From contig NZ_JAKCFB010000010.1 in the NCBI RefSeq assembly GCF_024198235.1, forward strand, positions 124,001 through 188,000: a DNA stretch of 64,000 bases, written 5' to 3'. This document shows, piece by piece, positions 45,850 to 55,400 of this stretch (position 1 is the first letter of the stretch; each line of letters opens with the position of its first letter). Below the pieces are notes generated by a model. It ran no database searches. It was not told the origin of the DNA and saw only the letters and a list, made by a program, of their open reading frames with translations. Position numbers and translations under genes: made by a program. This stretch comes from Myxococcus dinghuensis (GTDB lineage: Bacteria; Myxococcota; Myxococcia; Myxococcales; Myxococcaceae).

Positions 45850-47019
45850 ATGAAACAGATAGGGATGGTCCTCGCGCTGTTCGTTTGTCTGAATGTAGGG
45901 ACGCAGGCGCGAGCCGCTGACGTGAGTTCGGCGGCGCTGCGCAATCGCATCAGCGTTTCGCTGGCTGCCGACAAGCGCGAGATGGCGCTGACCCTGGCGA
46001 GGCAGCAGGACGCAACGCTGCAAAGGGAGCTCGCCTCGCGCTTGAGCGGTGAGCGGCTCGCGGTGGATCTGAAGCAGTGGCTGAGCACTGTTCCGATCCA
46101 GGCCTCCGTCACGGCCGCGGCGGAGCGCGCGGACCTGAACATCCGCCGGAGCAAGGGCCTCGCGGGCGAGGTCGACAGCCTCCTCCAGGTCCGGCTGGCC
46201 AGTGCGTCCATGCTGGAGGCGCTGCGGCAGGGCGTCGAGCCGCTCTATGCCTACGAGCCGGATGGGGATGACGCCACCTGGCAGTTCATCGAGGCGTTCG
46301 ATCGCCTCGGCGGCGTGCACCACCTGGACGTGCACCGCATGCCCGAGCAGCCGGTGCTCGTGGTGGACATCGACGCGAGGAAGGACCTGGCCGCCGGCAT
46401 CAAGCTGATGCGCGAGCGCCTCGTGGCCCTCGGCCAGCGCCCCGTTCCGACGCTGGACGCGCGCGCCGCCGCCGCCGCGACGCAGGGCGCGAGCGCTGCC
46501 GCCACCAGCACGCCGGTGACGATCCTCGATCGCATCTACCTGAACGACGACCAGGAGCCCTGGATCTCCGGTGCCGCGGAGATCTACGCCGTCGTCAACG
46601 GCGTCGACCCCAGCCGCGACGCGCCGGCGCTGGACATCGTCGACATGCCCTATCTGGACTACAGCGGTACGACCTACTCGCCGAACCAGGTCCTCATCTT
46701 CTGGGACCGCTACCGCTGGGCCGCGGCGAACGTGATCCTCATGGAGCACGACGACAACACCAACTATCAGGACCTGGTGGCGTATCTGTTCACGGTCGCG
46801 AGCCAGATCCTGACGGCCGTGGGCCAGCCGGGAATCTCCTCCCTGGTGGCCCTGGGCAGTGGCCTGGTGCAGCAGATGCCCAGCAATTGGTTCACGAACG
46901 ACGACGACTATGTCGATTCGTTCTACACGCTGGAGAAGAACCACACCTACACCAACTACTCGGGGGCGGGCGGTAACGCCATCGTGTCCCTCAGGCCGTA
47001 CGTCATCGCGGAGCAGTAA
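45850..47019 (+). CDS. secreted DUF3103-like protein
   Basis: 389 residues from ATG 45850. The signal MKQIGMVLALFVCLNVGTQA ends ARA-AD. The C-terminal half has the distinctive EPWISGAAEIYAVVNGVDPS, PYLDYSGTTYSPNQVLIFWD, MEHDDNTNYQDLVAYLF and FTNDDDYVDSFYTLEKNHTY blocks. I associate these with the DUF3103 family, whose function is unknown. Asp-rich loops may bind calcium. It should act outside the cytoplasm. A shared role with the divergent metalloprotease next to it is possible but only contextual. Confidence 0.75.
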   Translation: MKQIGMVLALFVCLNVGTQARAADVSSAALRNRISVSLAADKREMALTLARQQDATLQRELASRLSGERLAVDLKQWLSTVPIQASVTAAAERADLNIRRSKGLAGEVDSLLQVRLASASMLEALRQGVEPLYAYEPDGDDATWQFIEAFDRLGGVHHLDVHRMPEQPVLVVDIDARKDLAAGIKLMRERLVALGQRPVPTLDARAAAAATQGASAAATSTPVTILDRIYLNDDQEPWISGAAEIYAVVNGVDPSRDAPALDIVDMPYLDYSGTTYSPNQVLIFWDRYRWAAANVILMEHDDNTNYQDLVAYLFTVASQILTAVGQPGISSLVALGSGLVQQMPSNWFTNDDDYVDSFYTLEKNHTYTNYSGAGGNAIVSLRPYVIAEQ

Positions 47020-47030
47020 TCGGATGCCCA

Positions 47031-47059
47031 CCTCTCGCCGGGCCCGGCTCGGCGAGAGG
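47031..47059. terminator. bidirectional terminator, perfect 10-bp stem
   Basis: CCTCTCGCCG (47031-47040) and CGGCGAGAGG (47050-47059) with a 9-nt loop, 11 bp after the DUF3103 stop and facing the LuxR-type gene that ends at 47113. Confidence 0.75.
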
Positions 47060-47112
47060 AACGGGCGTGAGCCCGCAGTCCGCGCCCGTCCCATTCAGCC
47101 GTGTCGCCGTGC

Positions 47113-48225
47113 TCACGAGGCCCCCTCCGGTTCGGCGTTCCGCTCTTGCGCGAGGAGGATGAGCTTGGCCCGACTGGGCACGGCCAGCTTCACGAAGACC
47201 CGCTTCAGGTGCGTCTTCATCGTGTTCAGGGAGTTGCCCATGTCGTCCGCGATGGTTTGATTGTCCCAGCCATTCAAGACACGCTCCGCCACGTCCAGCT
47301 CGCGCGGCGTGAGCCGCTTGCGCCACTCGGTGGGCACCTGGGCCTCGTGAGACACCTCCTGGAACAAGAGCGCCCAGGGCGTTCTCCCGAGCTGGCCCGG
47401 CAACCGGAGGAAGGTCACCTTCAGGCTTCGTCCTGGCCGCCGGAACGTCAGGACGTCCTGGCCGGAGCGCATCCGCTCGCCTGAGCGACTGAGCCCCTCC
47501 AGCGCCTCCAGGAGCACCTGGGGCAGCCCGAAGCGGCCACAGGGGGCATCCGGGAACCAGCGGTGGAGCAGCGCCGTGGAGCGGGGCGTGCGCATCAGCT
47601 CGGTGTTGGGAGGGCTCAGCACCATGCTCTCGAGGCCCGTGTGACGGAAGAGCTGCTCCAGGAGGTCTCCCTGTCGGGCCAGGTCTCCCAGCATGAGGCA
47701 GTTGCGGACCGTCCTTGCCAGGATGGGCGTCAGGCGTTGGAGGAAGGCCCGCTGCTGGGACGAGAAGGCCTTCCGGCTCTCCCGGTACAGGGTGAAACCG
47801 CTGTGCCAACCCAGTCCCATGTCCAGCAACACGGAGAGCACGCGCTCCACCGGCATGTTCATCTCCCGGCAGTGTGCATACATCGCGCTGTTCCGCATCT
47901 GCTGGCGCGACAGCATCTCGGTGTCCCTCAGCACGGTGTTGGGCTGTTGTATCACCGCGGAGCTCACGAAGCAGTCGTCCGAGATCTCCGGGTAGCGGTC
48001 GAAGAAGATCTGGGGCATGTCGTGGATCATGGGCCAGTCGTATTGACCCGGCTCCCCTGGCCTGGAGACGCAAAGCCCACCGAAGTCCGCGGCCAGCACG
48101 CGTGACAGGACCCGGTGGGACTCCGAGAAGACCTCCTTCAGGTCGAGCGAGCAGGTCAGCGCCGCCATCATCTCCAACAGCACCTGCTCTCCCGGGACGG
48201 AATCCGCCTGCCTCTTCACGCGCAT
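47113..48225 (-). CDS. GAF-like domain LuxR-type transcription regulator
   Basis: 370 residues with GGAGGAGAGG before ATG. The N-terminal 190 residues resemble a GAF-type sensor (LEMMAALTCSLDLKEVFSES, FSSQQRAFLQRLTPILARTV). The C-terminal 65 residues are a LuxR/GerE helix-turn-helix: RLTPRELDVAERVLNGWDNQ, TIADDMGNSLNTMKTHLKRV. There is no receiver domain. It should bind DNA when the sensor binds a ligand. It is divergent from a secreted-protein gene, and the 287-bp gap contains repeats that may be its site. Confidence 0.9.
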   Translation of the reverse strand: MRVKRQADSVPGEQVLLEMMAALTCSLDLKEVFSESHRVLSRVLAADFGGLCVSRPGEPGQYDWPMIHDMPQIFFDRYPEISDDCFVSSAVIQQPNTVLRDTEMLSRQQMRNSAMYAHCREMNMPVERVLSVLLDMGLGWHSGFTLYRESRKAFSSQQRAFLQRLTPILARTVRNCLMLGDLARQGDLLEQLFRHTGLESMVLSPPNTELMRTPRSTALLHRWFPDAPCGRFGLPQVLLEALEGLSRSGERMRSGQDVLTFRRPGRSLKVTFLRLPGQLGRTPWALLFQEVSHEAQVPTEWRKRLTPRELDVAERVLNGWDNQTIADDMGNSLNTMKTHLKRVFVKLAVPSRAKLILLAQERNAEPEGAS

Positions 48226-48420
48226 GCCTCTCCTCCACGTCTGGATTCAAGCGTCGGCACGACGTCTGGGATGGTCATATCAGACGCGGCAACGACAGTC
48301 TTCCGCCCGGCCTGCCCGGACGGTGTCACCCCTATGGGTGATGCCGGAGCCCGACGGGTTCCCGTACGTTTTGCGAGCCACCTCTCGGGCTCCGGGGCGC
48401 CACGGGAATCCTCTCCAGTC

Positions 48421-48446
48421 CGTGAGTCGTCACGAATGTGTCACGA
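48421..48446. promoter_or_regulatory. repeat cluster in the LuxR-type/secreted-protein divergent region
   Basis: CGTGA-GTCG-TCACG (48421-48434) is an inverted repeat and overlaps a direct repeat GTCACGA (48429-48435 and 48440-48446) spaced 11 bp, one helix turn. It lies 67 bp before the start of the secreted protein gene. A binding site for the adjacent regulator is a plausible reading. Confidence 0.4.
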
Positions 48447-48512
48447 GGAGGGCGTCCCGAGGCCCGTCGTGGACTGTCTGGGTTTTGTTCAAGTCATGGA
48501 TGGAGGTTCCGT

Positions 48513-49529
48513 ATGTCTCTGCAATCGTGCCTGGTTCGCTTCACACCGAAAGCCTCGTTGCTCGCGCTCCTCGCCGCTCTGGGCGGTATCGCCTGGAGTC
48601 CCCCCGCCCAGGCCCATATGTCGGGGGTCATCGGCTATGGATATCGAGGGCGCTATGGACCTCCGGGGTTCGAGCCCTTCTGTGCGTTCAGGTACCCGAT
48701 GAAGTGCTACTGCCCGGATCCGGTCACCACCAACATCGAAACCGTCGATGGATGCTCCAACGTCGACCAACCTAGCGCGATCAAGAACGCCGAGGACTCT
48801 TGCTCGATGCTCTGCAGCCTTGCCGCCGAAAGCCTGGAGCAGAATGGCGGCGTCGCGGGGCGTCCCGGGGGCTCGACGGGGGAAGGGGTCTCGTTCGAGG
48901 GCGCCGGCGTCCTGTCCACACGGCCCTGGGGGGACTTCGTGGGGTATCTCCCCTTCAGCAAGGAGCCCGTCGGGCCCACGTCGGAGAAGGAGCGACTGGC
49001 CGAGGAGCTCGCGCAGCGCAGCGCCGTGCCCTGGGTCTGGCTCCAGGGCATGGGTGAGTCCATCCCGTGGGAGGACCCTCGCGGCTCGGCGGCCTTCGTG
49101 CAGGCCTACTGGAGCCAGCGCGGCGCGCCCGAGCCCATCGGTCTCTGCCGCTACTCCGTCCAGCGCACCTGTCCGCTCGAGGACGTGAAGCTCGGTGACA
49201 GCATCCAGGTCTGCTCCGCGGAGAGCGAGACGGATGCCCAGCTCATCGCCCAGACGAGCTGCGCGCCGCTGCGCTACAGCGCGTTGAGCCGCTCCTGGGG
49301 TGCCTGGGCCGTCTACGGCGTGCTCGGGGCGGATTCTCACCGGGTACCGGCCGCGACCATCGTGGCCGTGGGCCCTCGACAGTACGTGGGCTACGTCCCC
49401 TCCAGCCTGAAGGTCGTGGGCATCCACGATGACTGGGTCAAGCTGGCGGACGAGTTGCTGGAGCGCACGGCGGGCACCCGCGTGTGGCTCGCTGGCCCGG
49501 CGGCGTTCTACGCCCCCGAGGCCGAGTAG
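48513..49529 (+). CDS. secreted Cys-rich protein with internal repeat
   Basis: 338 residues from ATG 48513 (GGAGG nine bases before). The signal runs to SPPAQA-HMSG. The mature protein has about a dozen Cys (FCAFRYPMKCYCP, CSMLCSLAAE, CRYSVQRTCP, TSCAPLRYS). A 40-residue module occurs twice: DFVGYLPFSKEPVGP through AVPWVWLQG (141-180) and QYVGYVPSSLKVVGI through GTRVWLAG (290-330). It is probably an extracellular or surface protein. No family known to me. Confidence 0.75.
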   Translation: MSLQSCLVRFTPKASLLALLAALGGIAWSPPAQAHMSGVIGYGYRGRYGPPGFEPFCAFRYPMKCYCPDPVTTNIETVDGCSNVDQPSAIKNAEDSCSMLCSLAAESLEQNGGVAGRPGGSTGEGVSFEGAGVLSTRPWGDFVGYLPFSKEPVGPTSEKERLAEELAQRSAVPWVWLQGMGESIPWEDPRGSAAFVQAYWSQRGAPEPIGLCRYSVQRTCPLEDVKLGDSIQVCSAESETDAQLIAQTSCAPLRYSALSRSWGAWAVYGVLGADSHRVPAATIVAVGPRQYVGYVPSSLKVVGIHDDWVKLADELLERTAGTRVWLAGPAAFYAPEAE

Positions 49530-49684
49530 CCCACCGGCCGCGTGGGGGAGGGGATGGACGCATCGAGGCTCCTCGAACATCCCCTCCGTCGGGCTGCCCT
49601 CCTGGTTCCGCTGCGATATGACGGCCTTCGGCCCGAGCCACTGGCTCGAGGATGGATGGAATCCGCGCGGAACGAGAAGGATGG

Positions 49685-50554
49685 ATGACGAGAACCTGTC
49701 GACCCCGGTGGTGGAGCTTCTGTTTCACGGTGGTGTGTCTGGGGCTCGCCCCCCTGGCGTGCAGGAGTCCCAGGGGGGAGGTTCCCGCGCCGAGCACGGC
49801 CACGCCACCACCCGAGATGCCCGCCTCGGGGCCGACGGATGCGGGGGGCGGCCCTGCGGCTGACGCGGGGAGCGACGTGCCCTCCGTGGACTCCGCTGGC
49901 GACGCAGGTCGCGGCATCGATACAACCACCGACGCGGCCGAGCCGGAGGACGTCCGCGAGCGCTCGCTGGATCAGGTGGTGGAGACCCCGCCCTCCTTGT
50001 TTCCCAGCTCGGCGATGGTGCGAGAGCGCTCGGAGCCTCCGAACGGTGAGCGCGAACGACGGGGCGAGTTGGTGGTCACCGCCCGATGTGGTGGCTCCTT
50101 CTGCGTGGACGGACTGAAGGACCTGGGCACGGGGCGGGACATCATCCCGCTGTCCTTGAACGCGGATGAGCGGAGGATCCTCGCCGCTCCAGGGGCGCTC
50201 CAGCGCGCGGTGAAGCTCGTGAGCGTGGATGAGCGCCATGTCTCCGTGTACCTGGGGGAGACGGAGTTCTCGGGGGGCGCCCATGCGAACAACACGCTCG
50301 AGTGCGCGACGTATTCACGTCGGGACGGGCGGAGGGTGAAGCTGTCCGAGGTGGTTCCCCGCGCGAAGGCGAAGGCGCTGCTCCAGGAGGCTGTCTCGAA
50401 GATGGAGTCGTTCCAGGAGGTGCACCTGCTGCCGGGTTACAGGTTCCGGCCCGACGGTTTTCTCCTGGATGAGCGCGCGGGCGAGGTGCGGCTGTGCGCG
50501 GCGCGCGCCGTCTCGTCCGAGGGCACGGTCCTCGAAGTCACCCTGCCGCTGTAG
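49685..50554 (+). CDS. lipoprotein with DUF3298/RsiV-like C-terminus
   Basis: 289 residues from ATG 49685. Lipobox PLAC, followed by a long low-complexity Ala/Pro/Asp/Gly linker (residues 25-90). The C-terminal domain reads VSVYLGETEFSGGAHANNTL, ECATYSRRDGRRVKLSEVVP, YRFRPDGFLLDERAG, resembling the DUF3298-type fold of periplasmic sensor/anti-sigma RsiV proteins. No membrane or sigma partner is adjacent. The role is unknown; the domain call is tentative. Confidence 0.75.
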   Translation: MTRTCRPRWWSFCFTVVCLGLAPLACRSPRGEVPAPSTATPPPEMPASGPTDAGGGPAADAGSDVPSVDSAGDAGRGIDTTTDAAEPEDVRERSLDQVVETPPSLFPSSAMVRERSEPPNGERERRGELVVTARCGGSFCVDGLKDLGTGRDIIPLSLNADERRILAAPGALQRAVKLVSVDERHVSVYLGETEFSGGAHANNTLECATYSRRDGRRVKLSEVVPRAKAKALLQEAVSKMESFQEVHLLPGYRFRPDGFLLDERAGEVRLCAARAVSSEGTVLEVTLPL

Positions 50555-50641
50555 GCCTGATTCGGCAGGGCAGGGCGCCCACGGGGGCGGTCGGCAGCGC
50601 TCCTTCAGCGCGGCTCCCGCCCCCCTGAACGGTGGGCCGGA

Positions 50642-50664
50642 GCCGGCGGAGGTGCTCCGCCGGC
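50642..50664. terminator. bidirectional terminator, perfect 10-bp stem
   Basis: GCCGGCGGAG (50642-50651) and CTCCGCCGGC (50655-50664) with loop GTG, between the convergent stops at 50554 and 50683. Confidence 0.72.
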
Positions 50665-50682
50665 CCGGTCCGGGGCGTTACG

Positions 50683-52035
50683 TCACGGGAGGCAGGCCAT
50701 CGCGTAGTTGGGGCTGCTGCAGATGGCGTCGTACACGGCCGCGTTGCAGGTGTCGTGGCCGGAGATGACGTTGCAGAGGTTGCCGAAGGCCGCGCCGTAG
50801 TTGCCGCAGTTGAACTCGAGGCGCTGTCCGTAGCGGTAGAGGACGCCCACCGGGACGATGTAGCTGGTGCCGTTGGCGAAGCAGATGTCCTGCGTCCCCA
50901 GCATGTCCACCGTGTAGACCTCATTCGGGTTGAAGCTGCGGCACTCCACCGTGCAGCCGGTGACGGGCTGCGGCGGCAGGTAGCCGAACATGAACGTCGT
51001 GGGCTGCCCGGTGAGCGCGCCGAAGGTCCCTGCGGGCGCGCCGGTGGCGGCCAGCGGGTTGCCGGTGCCGTTCCAGTCGCCCTGACCCAGCGAGTAGGTG
51101 CTCGCGCCCACCGCGGCCAGCGCGTTCAGGGCCACCGGCTGGGTGTTGGCGGCGCCGTAGTACAGGCGGAAGGCTCGCACGCGGCCCGCGGCCAGCGCGC
51201 CCAACTGGAAGTCGAAGTGCGAGCCCAGGTCGCCAGGGCCCAGGTCCGTGAACGTGGGCGTCCCCACGGGGAGCGTCGGGTGGACGGCCAGCGGGTCGAG
51301 CGAGGCGAAGCCGTCGTTGCTCACGCGCAGGACGGTGGGGGCCGTGGCGCCCGCGAAGCTGACGTACTCCGAGAAGGTGTTGGGCAGCACGTCGTAGTCG
51401 ATGCCGCGCGTGTAGCGCAGGTCCGCCACGTTCGCGGTGCCGATGTTCTCGATGAGCACGTCCACCTGGTAGAGGAACGGCGTCGCGGGCGACGGGACGT
51501 AGCGGTGGGTGACGCGGAACGTCGTGCCCACGCGTACCACCGACAGCGCCGTCGTCGTCGTCGCGCTGAAGTTCTCCACGGTGATGTTGGCGGCGCCACA
51601 GCCCGCGGAGGTGTGGCCGGTGATGCCCAGGTCCGCGCTCGCCACGCCCCAGCCCTCGCAGGGCGTCCCGGGCGTCGCGGCCTCCGCGTTCGTGGGCAGA
51701 TAGCGCAGCCCCACGTCCGTCGTGCCGTTCATGCCGCTGGACACGGTGCTCGTGGCGCAGGCCACGGTCAGGTGCCCCGCGCTCGCCACGCCCAGGCGCA
51801 CCGTGCCGTTGTCGATGACGCCCGGACACGCGGGGGGATTGGTCGGCGGGAGGTTGAAGGCGATGGCCTCCTGCTCCCGCTCACGGTTGAGGCCCGCCAG
51901 GTTCGCGGGGTGGATGCGCGAGCTGGCCTTCGTCGGCACGGGCGCGGGGGCGTCCGCGAGGCTCGCGGTTCCCAAGGTGAGGGTTCCAGCCAGCACGGTG
52001 AGCAGCGGAGATCGAGACTTCAGGATGGGGAACAT
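50683..52035 (-). CDS. secreted protein of unknown function
   Basis: 450 residues. The signal is SPLLTVLAGTLTLGTASLA. The sequence is beta-rich with a repeating Gly/Thr/Asn pattern (NGTTDVGLRYLPTNAEAATP; TLPVGTPTFTDLGPGDLGSH). A Cys-rich C-terminus follows: GCTVECRSFNPNEVYTVDML, then CFANG, FNCGNYG, CNVISGHDTCNAAVYDAICS. The C-terminal Cys block looks like an extracellular disulfide-linked module. It resembles secreted myxobacterial proteins of unknown role; no catalytic motif is visible. Confidence 0.75.
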   Translation of the reverse strand: MFPILKSRSPLLTVLAGTLTLGTASLADAPAPVPTKASSRIHPANLAGLNREREQEAIAFNLPPTNPPACPGVIDNGTVRLGVASAGHLTVACATSTVSSGMNGTTDVGLRYLPTNAEAATPGTPCEGWGVASADLGITGHTSAGCGAANITVENFSATTTTALSVVRVGTTFRVTHRYVPSPATPFLYQVDVLIENIGTANVADLRYTRGIDYDVLPNTFSEYVSFAGATAPTVLRVSNDGFASLDPLAVHPTLPVGTPTFTDLGPGDLGSHFDFQLGALAAGRVRAFRLYYGAANTQPVALNALAAVGASTYSLGQGDWNGTGNPLAATGAPAGTFGALTGQPTTFMFGYLPPQPVTGCTVECRSFNPNEVYTVDMLGTQDICFANGTSYIVPVGVLYRYGQRLEFNCGNYGAAFGNLCNVISGHDTCNAAVYDAICSSPNYAMACLP

Positions 52036-52486
52036 CTTGGCTCCTCGGGTGGATGCGGCGCGCGCCGCATGTGCAGCGCGGGTGCCATGCGGGCTCCACT
52101 CGGAGTCCAGGGCGACGGGCGCGCGAGGGTAGCGGCGAGCGCCACGATGCCGTCCCCGCTGTGACCCCCCGCGCTACATCCGTGCATGCGCTTCGTGGAG
52201 TTCACTCGATGTGTGCATGGTCGATGCTCCGAGGCGGGATTGACCTGTCAGCTCGCGCCCGCGTTCGAACGGGACGCGCCCGCGTTCCATCCCCACGCGG
52301 GATTCGAGCGGTCGAGCGGGTCATGCCCCACATTGCGCCTCGGGAGCCGCGTGCGGGCGTGGCACGGCCATCGCAATCGAGGGTCCCTCGTTCGCGTCCG
52401 AGCCCCCGCTCCGGCGCACCGGAGCCGTGGGCTCCGGCCCCCTTGGTCCGGAGTCATGACGGGACTCCGGAAGACCGAGTACACCC
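52036..52486. other. 451-bp divergent intergenic region
   Basis: Between the secreted protein gene (minus) and the large Ulp1/deaminase-like gene (plus). No believable gene; a short plus-strand ORF from 52186 is an overlap artefact without protein character. No strong repeats seen. The unusual length ahead of the large gene may carry a regulated promoter. Confidence 0.45.
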
Positions 52487-55400
52487 ATGGTCACGCAGTC
52501 CGAACGCTTCAAGCGCTTCTTGGCGGAACACAACCGGCCGGAGCAGGTCCTGCAGCGTGCCCGCGCCGCGAGCCAGAGCGCCGTTCCCCTGATGCGCGCC
52601 CTCTACGTCGACTACCAGATCGAGGCGGACTGCGACTACCTCCGGGGGCTGCTCGCGCTGCGGCGTGAGCTGGAGAGCCAGGAGCGGGAGGGGATGGCTC
52701 CACGACGGAGGCGGACGGGCGAGCTCTCCCGTCCCGAGGCAGAGGAGCAACTCCATGTCGTCGGCACGCGCCCCCTGAGTGAGAAGGAGGCCAGGCAGGA
52801 GGAGGAGAAGCTCCGGAGGGACCCGTACGCGCTGCGCAAGCCGCCCAGGGGAGAGCACCTGTCCAGCCTCATCGAGAGAGTCGAGCCCAACGAGGATCGG
52901 CGGGAGTCGAGGCTGGACGAGGTCTGGAACGATCCACGCAACCTCCCCCTCAAGGAGTTGCGCAAGCGCCAGGACAACCTCAGCCCCGGAGACGTCCTGC
53001 GCGTCCGGATCACTCCGCCGCGTCCACAGGCGATGCGCCGCGCGGTGGACAGCGACGTCTGGGTCGGCACGGTCTGGTCGCACGACGACATGGAGGTCGA
53101 CTACGGCCGGCGGCCGGACCGCCGCCCGGACAACTGGCGTGAGCTGCTGGGCGGCGCTCGCGAGGAGCCCTTCACGCGGGACTCGCATCGCCTGTCCCAG
53201 GTGGGGGAGATCGGCGATGCGATGGAGATGCTGGCCTACAAGCTCGATGCGCTGGACCGCGTCTGCGCGAGCTGGGACACCATCGCCAAGGATGCCGCGT
53301 CATACCTGACGCTGAAGTCGACGTGGAAGAAGGAGGAGGAGAAGTTCCACGCGCGCCTCCAGGCGCTGGAGCGAGAGCGCCGCCAGACGCTCAACCACCG
53401 CACGGGAGGGAACAGCAAGGACCGCAGGATGTGGGCCAGCGGGACCCAGGCGCAGAAGAAGCGCGTGGGAGAGGAGCTGCGGGCCGCGCGAGCGGAGTTC
53501 GAGCGCCGGCTGCCCCTGGAGCGGGACAAGCTGCACGCCCAGGTCGAGAAGCTCATCGAGACCCATGGCGGGAAGCTCGAGTCCATCCAGAGCAAGCTCC
53601 CGCCGGACCGCCCGGAGGTCCGCGCGAGGATGGAGCTCGCCGGGTGCCTGCTGCTTCCCCATCCGTTCCCCATGGGCGGCGTCTTCCCCTCACACGAATA
53701 CTGTGTCGTCAGCCGCTCGGAGAGCGAGTCCTCCCGCTACGAGTTCCTCATCCGGCACGCCAACATGCTCATCCGGAAGTACGAGTTCCTGGAGGAGGAC
53801 CTGGTGCGCCGCGTCCTCATCCCCGACAAGGATGGCTGCATCTGCATCATGTTCGCCGAGGAGCCGAGCCAGGATCAGCAGCACTTCATCTACGTCCCCT
53901 TCTTCGGCATCTCCGGAGGGACCCGGACGGACTTCACGGTGGACCAGTACATGAAGCGGCTGGGCGTGCCGCCCATCAGCGGAGAGCGGGTGCTCCCCGA
54001 GGAGCACCTGGGGCGCGGCGGCAAGCGATTGATGGACCGCTTCTTCCGCCTCTTCGACTTCTTCGGCCAGCGCAAGGCGCTGGGGCTCAAGACGCCGGCC
54101 AAGCAGGCCATGCTCAGCTACATGGGCTTCATCGACAAGGACTGGGTGGGCGAGGACGAGCTGCATCAGCACATCCACAACATCGAGAGCTGGAACTCGA
54201 TTCAATGCGCGGAGCCCTCCGCGGTGATGGCCGCCGCCCAGCTCCACTACCGCATGGCGGACATGGAGCTGAGCGTGCCCTTCGAGGGCGATCACCGCGT
54301 GCCCTTCCATGACCACAGTGGTACGGGGTGGGGCAAGGAGACGTGCGGCCGGTGCGCCATCTCCGAGATGACGTTCGCCGGCGTGGTGGCCTCCGGCAAC
54401 CGCAAGCTGGTGAACATGAAGTCGGTCATCATGAAGAAGGAGGACCTGCTCGAGACCCAGCGCGTCCATCCCTTCAAGCAGACGCTGGGGCCTGAGCTCG
54501 TCTACAACCGGGACCGCGCGCGCGAGGCCTATGGCAAGCCTCCCGACCGGGACGACGGCACGTCTGGCGTCAAGAAGGAGCGCGTCGTCAAGCGTGACGC
54601 CCAGTACCCCGCGATGCAGCGCTTCCACGACCTCGGCATCGCGCAGTCGAGCCAGCAGCCCTTCTTCCTGAATGCTCGGAAGCAGCCGCGCCCGTTGCCG
54701 GTGGAGGACCCGGGCTCCATCCCGAAGCTCATCGAGCGCTTCGACCTCGGGGGGATCTTCCACGCCGCGCGCGACACGGGCTCGCATCGCGCGCTGGTGA
54801 ATCCCACCGCGGCGTTCGCGCTGCTCCAGGCCGAGGCCCGGGAGCAACGCAAGGTCATCGAGTCCGAGCTCGGGACCTCTTCCAAGGAGCCCCTCTCGAA
54901 GACGAGCACCCCGGACCTCGACCGGCCCCTGAAGCTGGCGCTGGCGCTCTCGCTCCTGCTGCCCATCGACCAGGCGAGCTCGCTCGGTGAGTGCTACCGG
55001 ACGCTGCGCTCCCTCCCGGAAGGCACCGGGGACTCCGATACGAGCGACATGACGCGGTACTACTACGTCTTGAACGCCATGTTGTCCGCCACCGCCCACC
55101 TCCGGCCCACCTCCGGGAGTTCGCCGTCCCCCTCCTTGGGCAGCACGACCTTTGCCCCTCCCGCGCCGAGCTGGCGGCAGGTGGGAGGCTTCCAGTTGAC
55201 CGCCGACCACCAGGACATGCTCACCCATGACCTGACGGACTACTTCGACGACCGGCTCATCGATGCGTTCCTCGCGCTCGTGGAGGAGGAGCGCGCGACC
55301 GTCCACCGCCGCTATGACGTGCCGGTGGGGGCGCTGGTGGGCAACGACGTGTGGACGCCGCCCCATGGGCTCCAGCAGGTGCGCAGCGGGGGACTCGCGA

